Shown here piece after piece: positions 37,095 to 45,739 of a stretch of 64,000 bases of DNA. Both the position numbers and the translations under genes were made by a program. The stretch lies in NCBI GenBank assembly GCA_945938055.1, contig CAMEUH010000001.1:7601-71600 (forward strand). The letters are read 5' to 3'. Within the stretch, counting starts at the first letter, position 1. The number at the start of each line of letters is the position of its first letter. This stretch comes from an uncultured Eubacteriaceae bacterium (lineage in GTDB: Bacteria > Bacillota > Clostridia > Lachnospirales > Lachnospiraceae). The notes beneath the pieces are model-generated. The model was not told the origin of the DNA. It saw nothing but the letters and a program-made list of their open reading frames with translations, and ran no database searches.

Positions 37095-38678
37095 TCACCA
37101 GTCTTCCACACTCCAATTCGTAAATCCAAAGCTATGTGTCATTGAGTACATAATATTTTCGAAGGAGCCGGTAAAATACTCCTTTCCGCAACAGTAATTC
37201 GAGTAAGAATAATCATTTCTGGATGCCACAATCCAGTCCCTTCCACTTAAATCCACCTCAAATCCACCATATAATTCAATAATTTCCTGATACTTCTTTT
37301 GTGCTTCCTTTTCTGTCATTAACAACTTAGGATATACAATCCTTGCCTCCCCCACCTGTGTTTCCCCGATACACATTCCTCCAAGAAAAGTACATCCCGT
37401 TGCAACTCCTTCAAATTCATTGTTCCCGACTTTTTCCAAATTGCAGTATACCTCGTAATCCGCATTCACCCTCGCATGAAATTTAATTTGCTCTTCATTA
37501 ACTCTTTTGGAATAATCACAACTGGATTCAAAATAATATGGTTCATATGACACAAAAACATCCCACACTCCCGGAAGCGGGTAATAACGATAATATTCCG
37601 GAAGATATGTATAAGAGGTCTCTGACATAAAAACCGGAGTTGCCCCGCGATATTCCATATAAATTTCCTGCACATGCGAAAGTCCATCCGCCTCCATTCC
37701 TGCATATACCGTTACATAATCTCCCACCACCGAATACTCCATCGGATTACCTTTCTCATCTGTTATTTTCTCAATCTCATATTCATGATATAGCGTAAAC
37801 AAATACTGTTCCAGTTGAGTATCTTCCAGGGTCATTCTTACCTTCATCGCAGTACTTCTCCCCGGTGTAATTTCCATATCATATTCACAAACCTTAAAAG
37901 TATCTGTTTCCAGGCGCATGGCTTCAATTTCTTCTTTTGCAGGGACATCTTCACGAATATAATAAAATTTATCCTTATGTAAGCTGTCTGCTATCGGCAA
38001 TTTCCCCGACCCGCCAGGCGTTTCATCTGCCACTGCAATCCAATACTCATTCTGTGGCAATGCTGACAGTCCTAGGAATACAACTGCTGCCATAAAAATC
38101 GGCATTCCTATTTTCCATCTCCTATCAACCATAAATAATACCGCTATCTCTGCAAACATCCACCAGCACAAAATTTGCCAATGTGCCGCTGTCACATAAA
38201 ACGGATTGTATGGATTAATATACATATCCGGAGCATGCTCATATTTCGGAAGAATCATGAACATTTTACTAATCAATGCATTAAATTCTATTGCAAATCC
38301 ATTCCACGAAGTTACACCAAACAAGACTATGTCAAAGTAGAATAAGCTGCCCAGAATCATCAGCACGCATACTGCCACAAAATCATTTTTTATCCGGCTG
38401 CAAATCTTGCCCAGCCCCCATGCAATGCAGGAAACCAGCACCACATTCGCCAGAATCGCCGCAAAAATTCTCAGAACAATCTCCGCATAAAGACATTCGC
38501 CCTTAAAAAGCTCCCAGATACACGCAGCTGCGTATAAAAGAAATTCGGTTTCCAAAAGTCCCGCCAGTATTTTCTTTTCTCTTTGAAACCGGCATAAAAA
38601 ACCACCAAAAAGAAATATGACAAAGCCATAATTTCCACATTCCAGAATCAGCCGGATATTCTCCAAAGCTACTTTCAT
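37095..38678 (-). CDS. Large membrane protein with extracytoplasmic domain, unknown
   Basis: 527 residues. The N-terminal 210 residues hold about six hydrophobic helices (near 15-29, 42-58, 65-90, 97-118, 165-183 and 190-208). Residues 210-527 form a soluble, beta-rich region with many tyrosines and several cysteines, probably outside the cell. No catalytic motif is recognised. It lies 14 bases after the single-pass gene upstream and directly abuts the next gene. It may act as a sensor in a sigma-factor operon; this is inference from context. Confidence 0.75.
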   Translation of the reverse strand: MKVALENIRLILECGNYGFVIFLFGGFLCRFQREKKILAGLLETEFLLYAAACIWELFKGECLYAEIVLRIFAAILANVVLVSCIAWGLGKICSRIKNDFVAVCVLMILGSLFYFDIVLFGVTSWNGFAIEFNALISKMFMILPKYEHAPDMYINPYNPFYVTAAHWQILCWWMFAEIAVLFMVDRRWKIGMPIFMAAVVFLGLSALPQNEYWIAVADETPGGSGKLPIADSLHKDKFYYIREDVPAKEEIEAMRLETDTFKVCEYDMEITPGRSTAMKVRMTLEDTQLEQYLFTLYHEYEIEKITDEKGNPMEYSVVGDYVTVYAGMEADGLSHVQEIYMEYRGATPVFMSETSYTYLPEYYRYYPLPGVWDVFVSYEPYYFESSCDYSKRVNEEQIKFHARVNADYEVYCNLEKVGNNEFEGVATGCTFLGGMCIGETQVGEARIVYPKLLMTEKEAQKKYQEIIELYGGFEVDLSGRDWIVASRNDYSYSNYCCGKEYFTGSFENIMYSMTHSFGFTNWSVEDW

Positions 38679-38692
38679 AAGTCACCACCTTT

Positions 38693-39415
38693 TTAGAAGA
38701 ATTTAAGTTCTGCAATACGAAATTCTCCATTCACCAGTTCAAATCGCACGCTCATTGAATAATCCGGGTTTCCCGGCTGCCCGCTTACGCGATAAACCAC
38801 TTGAACCCAGTCCTTCCCATCCTCCACCTCAATCCGGTTATCCGTATCAATTGATATCTCTGCAACACCGATGAGCTCTGAATACATCTCACCTTCATAG
38901 CAGAAATAATAACCCGTTTCCAGAATCTTTTTCTTTTTCTCCGGCGTAAATGTTGTATCCAAAAAAGCTTCATACTGCTCCATATCAGTAAAGCACTCAC
39001 TTTTCAGCTTCCAGGCATTTTCTACCATGGCTCCATTTCTATATACCGTTCCCTGACTCTTTGCCAAGCTGGCTGTCTTCATCTCACTACGATAAATCAT
39101 GTAATGATCAACCAAATCCGCAAACTCTTTATAAATGCTTTCTAATTCCTGCTCCGTCTTTCCTGTAAGCAAGGTATCTTCTGTATTACTATTCAAATTA
39201 CCATCCACCAGAAATTCATCCTCAGTAACTGTCTGGGAAACCTGATTTTCTATTGTCTGCTCCATTCCGGGTTGTGCCAGTCTTCCATGTAGCAACAAAA
39301 TATTACCCATAATAAAAATACAGAATGTAGCCACAACCGGAAAATATGATTCACGTTTATACTCACTTTCCATCAGCCCCGCTTCGTCCAGGATTCGATT
39401 AATTTCTTGTTTCAT
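38693..39415 (-). CDS. Single-pass membrane protein with extracellular domain
   Basis: 240 residues. A cytosolic N terminus of about 25 residues (KQEINRILDEAGLMESEYKR) is followed by one helix (about 27-43) and an extracytoplasmic region of about 195 residues. The shape resembles anti-sigma factors or their extracellular partners, but no zinc-binding HxxxCxxC motif is present. It is first in the operon ending with the sigma gene. I use the ATG at 39415 although its ribosome site (GAAGA) is weak. A GTG at 39448 is the alternative. Confidence 0.7.
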   Translation of the reverse strand: MKQEINRILDEAGLMESEYKRESYFPVVATFCIFIMGNILLLHGRLAQPGMEQTIENQVSQTVTEDEFLVDGNLNSNTEDTLLTGKTEQELESIYKEFADLVDHYMIYRSEMKTASLAKSQGTVYRNGAMVENAWKLKSECFTDMEQYEAFLDTTFTPEKKKKILETGYYFCYEGEMYSELIGVAEISIDTDNRIEVEDGKDWVQVVYRVSGQPGNPDYSMSVRFELVNGEFRIAELKFF

Positions 39416-39509
39416 TTTTCTTCTGCCAGGATACTTAATAACACTCACCTTCTTTATCTCTTTGTAATCTTATACGTATCAAAGCTCCAAAAAGTTTTAA
39501 AAACAAAAT

Positions 39510-39555
39510 AAAACCATCTATCAAAATTATACCACAAAATTTGATAGATGGTTTT
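39510..39555 (-). terminator. Strong terminator of the accessory paralogue genes
   Basis: A perfect 16-base stem (39510-39525 with 39540-39555) has a 14-base loop, and minus-strand ATTTTGTTTTT follows. It ends transcription from the genes at 39738-41016. The rest of 39449-39737 holds a dispersed-motif copy (39683-39716) and a 12-base palindrome GACCAATTGGTC (39571-39582), but no gene. Confidence 0.88.
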
Positions 39556-39682
39556 CGTCGCAATCCATTCGACCAATTGGTCACGCTCACGTTAGATATA
39601 CTTCTTCTATTTCCCACTCATAGAATAAATATGTATCAGCCGAATGGATGCATGATAATATTCACACTAAAAGCCCAAAATG

Positions 39683-39716
39683 TCCATTAAAAAATGGAAA
39701 CTTTTAAAATTCCACA
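39683..39716. repeat. Dispersed motif, copy 1
   Basis: A 34-base sequence identical to copy 3 (42841-42874) except at two adjacent positions. It contains the shared core GGAAACTTTTAAAATTCC at 39696-39713, which is a loose dyad (GGAA...TTCC). It lies 21 bases downstream of the gene at 39738. Confidence 0.8.
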
Positions 39717-39737
39717 AATCTATCAGAACATATTGTT

Positions 39738-40343
39738 CTAATTCAATTGATAATTTAAACCAAGGTTCCAATAATCATTAGCTTTTGTAACCAAATACTT
39801 CAAAGACTCTCTATTTTGTATTAAGAAGTTTTTGTATTCTTCACTTTCTGAATCGTCCTCAAAATCCATTGTATACAATGAATTCATATTTTCATCCACC
39901 TCAAACCACCCATCATACAAATTGATCTTTCCTGAATAGTAGATTTCTTCATTTCCTATATTAATGGGAAATTTGTACTGTTCTAATTCACTTATATAAG
40001 ATATCCCATATGCATATTCCCCTAATAGTGTCTCTTTGACAGTTAATGAAATATCTATATATGTATCCTTTTCCTTCCAATAGACATTCTGCAAGGTCAT
40101 TCGAACTGCCGATTCCGGGCACAACAAGCTATACAATCTGATAATCTCTATTTTTATATTTTCAGACTGTTCCTGATAATAGTTCAACTCATCATTGACA
40201 TATATAAGTGGGAAATCTGACAAATTTTCTGTATAACGCCGATTCTTAATTCCCAAGAAAATCACATATAGAAAAGCAATTATTACAACAGTAATCAGCA
40301 GATATTTGATTTTCTTTTTATTACAACCATTTCTAATATCCAT
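39738..40343 (-). CDS. Membrane-anchored protein, tandem paralogue 2
   Basis: 201 residues. A basic N terminus (NKKKIKY) precedes one helix (about 14-31), and the remaining 170 residues are predicted to be outside. It shares LQNVYWKEKDTYIDI and EEYKNFLIQNRES...YWNL with the next gene upstream (40366-41016), so the two are tandem duplicates. AGGAGAG precedes the ATG. Function unknown. It ends the accessory transcript at a strong terminator. Confidence 0.75.
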   Translation of the reverse strand: MDIRNGCNKKKIKYLLITVVIIAFLYVIFLGIKNRRYTENLSDFPLIYVNDELNYYQEQSENIKIEIIRLYSLLCPESAVRMTLQNVYWKEKDTYIDISLTVKETLLGEYAYGISYISELEQYKFPINIGNEEIYYSGKINLYDGWFEVDENMNSLYTMDFEDDSESEEYKNFLIQNRESLKYLVTKANDYWNLGLNYQLN

Positions 40344-40365
40344 TTTACTCTCCTTGTATTTACCA

Positions 40366-41016
40366 CTAAAAACGGCAAGTCATATCCAAGTTCCAATAAT
40401 AATTGATTCTTTCTATAATTTTCTCAAAAGCTTCTCTGTTTTGAAGCAAAAAATTCTCATATTCCTCAATCTCCATATCCGTTAACACTTCATCTGAATA
40501 AACATGTAATATAACAGAATCTTGATTAATTTCAAAATGCCCTTTATTTATATATTCCGGTTTAATATACTGATAAACAGTATCTCCTTCTTCTATCAAA
40601 GATTTTTTATCTATTGGCAAACAACTTTCGTAATTAACAAGATATCTAAATTTCCCCGTCAAATCTTCTTGAATTTGAATACCAATGGTTATGTAATCAT
40701 CTTTTTCTTCCCAATATACATTATCAAGAGATATTTTAACTACAGCCATCGGCTTATTCTTCAAAGAAAACTTAAACAAATTCCAGATTTCAATTGTGAA
40801 ATCCCCCACTTTTTCTTTGTAATGAGAATCACGCGGTGTCGAAACATAAATTGAATAGTTATTTACCTTGCTTATATACCGTTCATTTCTAATTTTTAGA
40901 TAATAACTATAGCAAATAAACAACGCAACTATAATAATTATTGAAAAACATACTATTTTATCATAAAATAATTTTTTATTTTCTTGTTTTTCACATGCTA
41001 TTTTTTTATGCATCAT
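40366..41016 (-). CDS. Membrane-anchored protein, tandem paralogue 1
   Basis: 216 residues with one helix at about 24-42 and an extracytoplasmic domain. LDNVYWEEKDDYITI and EEYENFLLQNREA...YYWNL match the downstream paralogue. The gene lies 22 bases upstream of that paralogue and 48 bases after a frameshifted secreted-protein gene. No enzymatic motif is seen. The pair may be immunity-like or receptor-like partners of the secreted proteins; this is speculation from context. Confidence 0.75.
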   Translation of the reverse strand: MMHKKIACEKQENKKLFYDKIVCFSIIIIVALFICYSYYLKIRNERYISKVNNYSIYVSTPRDSHYKEKVGDFTIEIWNLFKFSLKNKPMAVVKISLDNVYWEEKDDYITIGIQIQEDLTGKFRYLVNYESCLPIDKKSLIEEGDTVYQYIKPEYINKGHFEINQDSVILHVYSDEVLTDMEIEEYENFLLQNREAFEKIIERINYYWNLDMTCRF

Positions 41017-41064
41017 CTGACCCCTTTACTATTAATATATGAACGGTAATGACTGCCACTTAAT

Positions 41065-41395
41065 TTATTTATATACAATTTGAAAGTAATATTCATTTCC
41101 AGAATATGCATTACAATATACCTTATTGGTACTAATGTCATATCCATATACAATCTCTCCAATAATTGTATCATCCGTAGAATAGTACAAAAAATAGTGT
41201 TTTTCCCATGATTGATTAAATTGCAAATTGCTGCCCTCTATCTGCATTACAGAAACGGTAGCCCTACTATTCCTCATATTCTACTTCTGTTGTGTTTTCA
41301 TATGCATAGACACAATTGCTGTTTGTAACCACTAATAACAGTGCTATTATTACAATACCCAATAACAAATACTTTTTACATAAATTTAATCTCAT
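41065..41395 (-). pseudogene. Small secreted protein gene with a frameshift
   Basis: From an ATG at 41395 (AGGA eight bases upstream) a clear signal peptide is read: basic start, hydrophobic core LLLGIVIIALLLVV and cleavage-like VYA. It continues to a TAG at 41267-41269 after 42 residues. In the neighbouring frame a further 70 codons are open from 41277 to 41065 (RATVSVMQIEGSNLQFNQ onward), which look like the mature domain. The two overlap by about 10 bases, so a single indel restores a protein of about 110 residues. That size matches the secreted protein at 42431-42781. It is either a broken gene, a sequencing error or programmed frameshifting. Confidence 0.6.
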
Positions 41396-41574
41396 AAATA
41401 TAATCCTATATTATTTTTTACTCTCCAAATATGAAATTCTTCATCTTCTTATTCTTAGAAGAATATCTTGCATCAGTGCCAAATTCATTTCGTTTATAGT
41501 ATGAACGCCCACAAAAATGAAATATTTCGTTCTAAACATATAACATTCTTCTTAACTTTTCCATCAAAATATGT

Positions 41575-41592
41575 GGAATTTTAAAAGTTTCC
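41575..41592. repeat. Dispersed motif, copy 2 (inverted)
   Basis: The 18-base core GGAATTTTAAAAGTTTCC is the exact reverse complement of the core in copies 1 and 3, with the flanking TGTGG conserved as well. Only the core region, not the full 34 bases, is shared. Confidence 0.75.
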
Positions 41593-41730
41593 AGCTATTT
41601 TTCTTTATTCTCAAAAAGATATTTATTCAACGGCATAATATCACGGATTCCATCTTGGTACTAAAACGATTACTTTGACCATTGTCTCTTTCCATCTTTT
41701 TAACCCAACAATATTATCAGTCATAAAAAC

Positions 41731-41763
41731 AGCTGCCCGTAACTCTTACAATTACGGGCAGCT
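41731..41763 (-). terminator. Terminator of the XRE gene
   Basis: AGCTGCCCGTAA (41731-41742) pairs perfectly with 41752-41763, and minus-strand GTTTTTA follows. It lies 4 bases after the stop of the gene at 41768. Confidence 0.9.
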
Positions 41764-41767
41764 CTCT

Positions 41768-42430
41768 TTAGTTTACATCGCAATAGTTCACTTCGACATA
41801 CGCCACATATTGAGTCCCTTCCTTATTATAATAGACTCGCATAGTCAAGATACTTTCTTCCTCATTGATATCCATCTGATATTCAATAATCTTAATCACA
41901 TCAGGAGAAATAATTTCTAAAACCTCAGCATCCACAATTTGATTGTCCTCCTGATAAGTGAGAATATCAATCCAAATCTGTTTATCAGGGCATTGTATCA
42001 TCTGTCTGATTTCCCAAGATAAATCTTCTTGCTTTTGTATATAAAAGATTTCTCTTTTATACTTCTCCTTAGAATGAAGCGGAAAAAATTTTAAATAGCA
42101 TTCAATTACCAATATGAAACATAAGACACCAACCAGAACACATAAGGTAATCACCATAATTTTCTGATTTCTCTCTTTTTGTTCTTTATTTTCTATGTGA
42201 TCTTCATTAATCCTTCCATTAAGCAAAGCTTCCGGTTTAATATTTAGTTCTTCACATAGTCTGGTAAAATTTGACATGCTTGGAAAAGAATTCTCATTTT
42301 CCCATTTGCTGATTTGCGACTTGCTTACCCCCATCTTCTTCGCAACATCTTCCTGCGTTTTACCGATTAGCTTTCTTCTTTCCCTTATATTGCTTCCAAC
42401 AACACTCACGTACTCATCCATATTTTTCAT
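41768..42430 (-). CDS. XRE-family regulator with membrane anchor (B)
   Basis: 220 residues. An XRE helix-turn-helix is at about residues 13-66 (IRERRKLIGKTQEDVAKKMG, VSKSQISKWENENSFPS). One membrane helix is at about 91-112 (IMVITLCVLVGVLCFILVIE). A domain of about 105 residues follows, predicted to be outside. This layout suggests a one-component receptor. The start directly abuts the stop of the secreted-protein gene, so translation is coupled. No separate ribosome site is evident. Confidence 0.82.
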   Translation of the reverse strand: MKNMDEYVSVVGSNIRERRKLIGKTQEDVAKKMGVSKSQISKWENENSFPSMSNFTRLCEELNIKPEALLNGRINEDHIENKEQKERNQKIMVITLCVLVGVLCFILVIECYLKFFPLHSKEKYKREIFYIQKQEDLSWEIRQMIQCPDKQIWIDILTYQEDNQIVDAEVLEIISPDVIKIIEYQMDINEEESILTMRVYYNKEGTQYVAYVEVNYCDVN

Positions 42431-42781
42431 TTAGATATTAATATACACGCTTTCATTGCAATGATTTGTTCCATAATAATATTCAAGATCAACAAATACT
42501 TGTGTTCCATTACTTGTTATGCAACTACTTACTACATTGATGTCTCTCACAGCCAATATGCCGACACAGTCAGTAATAGTATAATATACTATAGTATTGC
42601 TACTATCCTGTACAGTAAGATTAGCAAATACTCTTACCCTTCCCGAATCCGTTATTGCTGAGCTTTCATACTTTAAAATTGTCCATGTTGAAATACTATT
42701 TGCATAGACATTAATTGGGGTAGCGTTAATTCCCATTACCATAACCATTGCAATGCAAACCGCTTTTAAAAATTTCTTCAT
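42431..42781 (-). CDS. Small secreted protein
   Basis: 116 residues. A signal peptide (MKKFLKAVCIAMVMVMG and a VYA cleavage-like site at about 24-26) is followed by a mature beta-rich region of about 90 residues with three cysteines. No family is recognised. AGGAGAG precedes the ATG. It sits between two membrane-anchored XRE regulators and is translationally coupled to the downstream one, so it may be a ligand or modulator of that receptor-like regulator. Confidence 0.75.
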   Translation of the reverse strand: MKKFLKAVCIAMVMVMGINATPINVYANSISTWTILKYESSAITDSGRVRVFANLTVQDSSNTIVYYTITDCVGILAVRDINVVSSCITSNGTQVFVDLEYYYGTNHCNESVYINI

Positions 42782-42840
42782 AAATATCTCTCCTTTTTAT
42801 ATATTTTGTAGTGATAATTTTAGTTAAAGTACAAAAAATT

Positions 42841-42874
42841 TCCATTAAAAATCGGAAACTTTTAAAATTCCACA
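42841..42874. repeat. Dispersed motif, copy 3
   Basis: The 34-base sequence matches copy 1 (39683-39716) at 32 positions, with the core GGAAACTTTTAAAATTCC at 42854-42871. It lies about 60 bases upstream of the secreted-protein start, where an operator would sit. Confidence 0.8.
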
Positions 42875-42897
42875 TTTTTTAAGGAATATTTAGCATG

Positions 42898-43491
42898 TTA
42901 ATGAATCCATTTCAATTCATTATTCCTTTGAATTGAAGCAACGAAACCAGAAGAATTCACCTTACTATTCGAAAGCTTAAAATAAAAATGAATCTTAACA
43001 ACATCCCCTTGCTTTAACCCCGCACAGGATTCTCCTAACCGATCATTAATTTTAATTTCATACCGGCTTTCTACTTGTTCTTCATTGATCGGATTTCTTA
43101 TCTTTACAGTCAATCTGTCATCCTCATAAGAAACAACTGTGCATATCATATAGTTATGCATCACAAATTGATTATACCAGTTCCCCACAAGAATGACACA
43201 GCAATTCAGCACAATCAGAATAATCACTGTAACGATTAAGCCATGAATCCTTCTATCCATCTTCCTTTCCTTATCATTCTCTCTTTTTCCGCCATGGAAC
43301 ACTTCCTCCGCTGATATTCCAAGAGCCGCAGCTGCTTTAAGACACATATCCACATCCATCTCAACCTCGCCCTTTTCGATACCGCACATTGTTACAGAAG
43401 AAATATTCATGATTTCTGCCATTTCTTCCTGGGAAATATGCTTTTCTTTTCGCTTTTTTATTAAAAATTTAACCAGTTCCCTATCATCCAT
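42898..43491 (-). CDS. XRE-family regulator with membrane anchor (A)
   Basis: 197 residues. An XRE helix-turn-helix is at about residues 9-63 (LIKKRKEKHISQEEMAEIMN, ISSVTMCGIEKGE). One membrane helix is at about 85-104 (LIVTVIILIVLNCCVILVGN). The C-terminal region of about 90 residues resembles an extracytoplasmic OB-like domain (MICTVVSYEDDRLTVKI). TAGGAG precedes the ATG. It has the same layout as regulator B downstream, but the two sensor domains differ. Its stop is followed by dispersed-motif copy 3. Confidence 0.8.
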   Translation of the reverse strand: MDDRELVKFLIKKRKEKHISQEEMAEIMNISSVTMCGIEKGEVEMDVDMCLKAAAALGISAEEVFHGGKRENDKERKMDRRIHGLIVTVIILIVLNCCVILVGNWYNQFVMHNYMICTVVSYEDDRLTVKIRNPINEEQVESRYEIKINDRLGESCAGLKQGDVVKIHFYFKLSNSKVNSSGFVASIQRNNELKWIH

Positions 43492-43528
43492 TCGTATCTC
43501 CTACCGCAAAAGGGAATCTTCATATCTT

Positions 43529-45406
43529 CTAACCCTTTTGCTCTGCAATCTTTTCCGCCAGTTCATTCAGATATACCCAGCGTTCCATTTTTTCATCCAG
43601 TGCAGCTTCCACGATTGCCTTTTCCTTCATCAGCTCATTCAGTTTTCCGGAATCCGTTGCAAATTTCATGATATCATTATCAATCTGCGACTGTTTTTCC
43701 TCCAGCTTTGCGATTTCATCTTCAATGGAGTCGAACTCTTTCTGCTCCGAATAAGAAAATTTCAATTTCTGCTGACGTTGCTTATCCGCTTTCCATTTTT
43801 CCTTTGAACTCATCTCGTTGCCTGCGTCTTTCACATTGCCGAAATTTCCTTCCGGGTCGTTTTGCCCAGTACGATTAATCAGAGTTCCTTCCTTATTTAT
43901 AATACCTTTTTCCTGTGCTTTCTCCAGATAATCACTAAAGCCGCCTTCATACTGTGAAATAACACCATCACCTTCAAAGGCAAAAATCCGGTCCACCACC
44001 CGGTCCAAAAAATAGCGGTCATGGGAAACCGTAATCACCATACCCACAAAATTATCCAGATAATCCTCCAGAATTGTCAGTGTTTCAATGTCTAAATCAT
44101 TCGTAGGCTCATCCAGAATCAATACATTTGGAGATTCCATCAGGACGCTTAACAAATATAGCCTTCTTTTCTCGCCGCCGGACAATTTACTGATTGGAGT
44201 ATACTGCATGTCCGGAGTAAATAAGAACCGCTCACACATTTGAGACGCCGTAATTCTTCCATCTACCGTCGCAACATACTCTCCTATATTCTTCACATGC
44301 TCAATCACATTGATATTTTCATCTAAAATCTCATTTTCCTGCATGAAACAGCCAATTTTAATCGTTTCACCAATCTCCACCGTTCCCGAATCCGGCTGGA
44401 TTTTTCCGGAAATAATCTTTATAAGAGTTGATTTTCCACAACCGTTGGGACCAATAATTCCAATCCGTTCATCCCTAAGTACAATATGTGAAAAATCACG
44501 AATCAGTATTCTGTCGCCGTATCTCTTGGAAACATGATTCACTTCAATGGTTTTCTTTCCGATTCTTGTGGAAATAGAACTCATTTCCACACTGCCTTTT
44601 TCAAAAGAGGCTCTTGCCGCTCTTGACTCTGCTTTCATATCCTCATAACGGTCAATTCTTGCCTGCTGCTTGGTAGAGCGAGCCTGACATCCGCGGCTAA
44701 TCCATGCAAGTTCCCTGCGCAGCATATTCTGGCGTTTTTTCTCCGTCGCCTGTGCCATTTCCTCCCGCTCAGCCTTTCGTGCAAGAAAACCGGAATAATT
44801 TACATCATAGCAGTATATTTTAGCCCGGTCTATTTCCACAATCCTGTTTGTCACCCGATCCAGAAAATAGCGGTCATGCGTTACCATGATAAGCTGTCCC
44901 TTAAATTTATTTAAATAGCCTTCCAGCCATAATACCATCTCATTGTCCAGATGATTCGTCGGTTCATCCATCACAAGAATATCCGATGGTGCAATTAATG
45001 TCTGTGCCAGTGCAACCCGCTTTTTTTGCCCACCCGACAACTCTTCAATCCGCTGTTCATGATTAGTAATACCAAGCCGGTTCAGCACAACCTTTGCTTC
45101 ACTTTCAATACTGCGGTTTCCATCCTTATAACTCTTTCCTTTACACACGTATGAAAGAATGGTATCCTATGGCTCAAATACCGGATTCTGCGGAAGATAA
45201 GACACCGTAATTCCGGTGCCCTTCACCACATTTCCATAATCCGGTTGTTCCAGTCCTGCCACAATTTTAAGAAAAGTGGATTTTCCCGTACCATTCCTTC
45301 CGATTACTCCGATTTTATCTCCATCATTTACTCCCAGTGTCACTTCGTCCAGCAATATTCTGTTTCCGTATCCCTTTGTAACCTTCTCAACATTTAAAAT
45401 ATTCAT
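43529..45406 (-). pseudogene. ABC-F ATPase interrupted by an in-frame amber codon
   Basis: The frame encodes a Uup-like ABC-F protein of about 625 residues: cytosolic, two ABC modules, no membrane domain, and a C-terminal charged coiled coil. Walker A1 GRNGTGKST, signatures LSGGQKKRVALAQ and LSGGEKRRLYLLS, Walker A2 GPNGCGKST and Walker B LVMDEPTNHLD and LILDEPTNDLD are intact. A TAG at 45167-45169 (codon 80) stops it inside the first ABC domain. The same frame continues at once as DTILSYVCKGK, so it is a nonsense change, not a frameshift. A GTG at 45148 could restart without Walker A1. ABC-F proteins act on ribosomes in translation quality control or antibiotic protection. Confidence 0.85.
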
Positions 45407-45409
45407 ATA

Positions 45410-45739
45410 CTATTTTCGCTTCTTATTCTTTCTCTGTTTTTCCTTATATTTCTTGATGGCTGTTTTTGCCGCAATTTTTTCCAGTTTCACCTTCCGTTTC
45501 AGCTTTAAAAGTTTGAAATGATATTCTGTTTTTGCCAGCTTACGTGCATCCTTCAGCAAAGCTTTCTTCATTTTTTCGCTACGCTTTACCTCCTGTTTTG
45601 CCGCTCTTTCTGAAATCTTAAGCTTCTGCTTGATTTCCTTGTCAATCACCTTCCCGGCAAAAATGACACATAACACTACCTGAATCATGATAATAAGCTG
45701 TTCCTGATATTTTCTGACAATTGTTCTCACTTTTTCCAT
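45410..45739 (-). CDS. Small basic membrane-associated protein, unknown
   Basis: 109 residues. A hydrophobic segment (about 14-30, LIIMIQVVLCVIFAGKV) precedes a very lysine-rich, helical tail that could be a coiled coil or bind nucleic acid (KRSEKMKKALLKDARKLAKT, KKYKEKQRKNKKRK). The start is the ATG at 45739, which overlaps the upstream methyltransferase stop as ATGA and has GGGAGA eight bases before it. It is followed closely by the ABC-F gene. Function unknown. Confidence 0.7.
   Translation of the reverse strand: MEKVRTIVRKYQEQLIIMIQVVLCVIFAGKVIDKEIKQKLKISERAAKQEVKRSEKMKKALLKDARKLAKTEYHFKLLKLKRKVKLEKIAAKTAIKKYKEKQRKNKKRK

Larger units (their letters stand above)
41396..41767. other. 372-base gap with a terminator and a motif copy
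   Basis: The gap holds the terminator at 41731-41763 and dispersed-motif copy 2 (41575-41592). A 20-codon open tail on the minus strand (41657-41595, ending in LFENKEK and TAG) could be a remnant of a lost gene. No intact gene is visible. Confidence 0.5.

Noticed and set aside
39435..39617. 60-codon open frame on the minus strand
   Set aside because: It runs across a strong terminator hairpin and lacks a ribosome site. The composition does not look like a protein.
41595..41657. 20-codon open tail ending in LFENKEK and TAG, possible gene remnant
   Set aside because: It reads like a protein C terminus, but no start, ribosome site or family match is visible. I mention it only in the gap entry.
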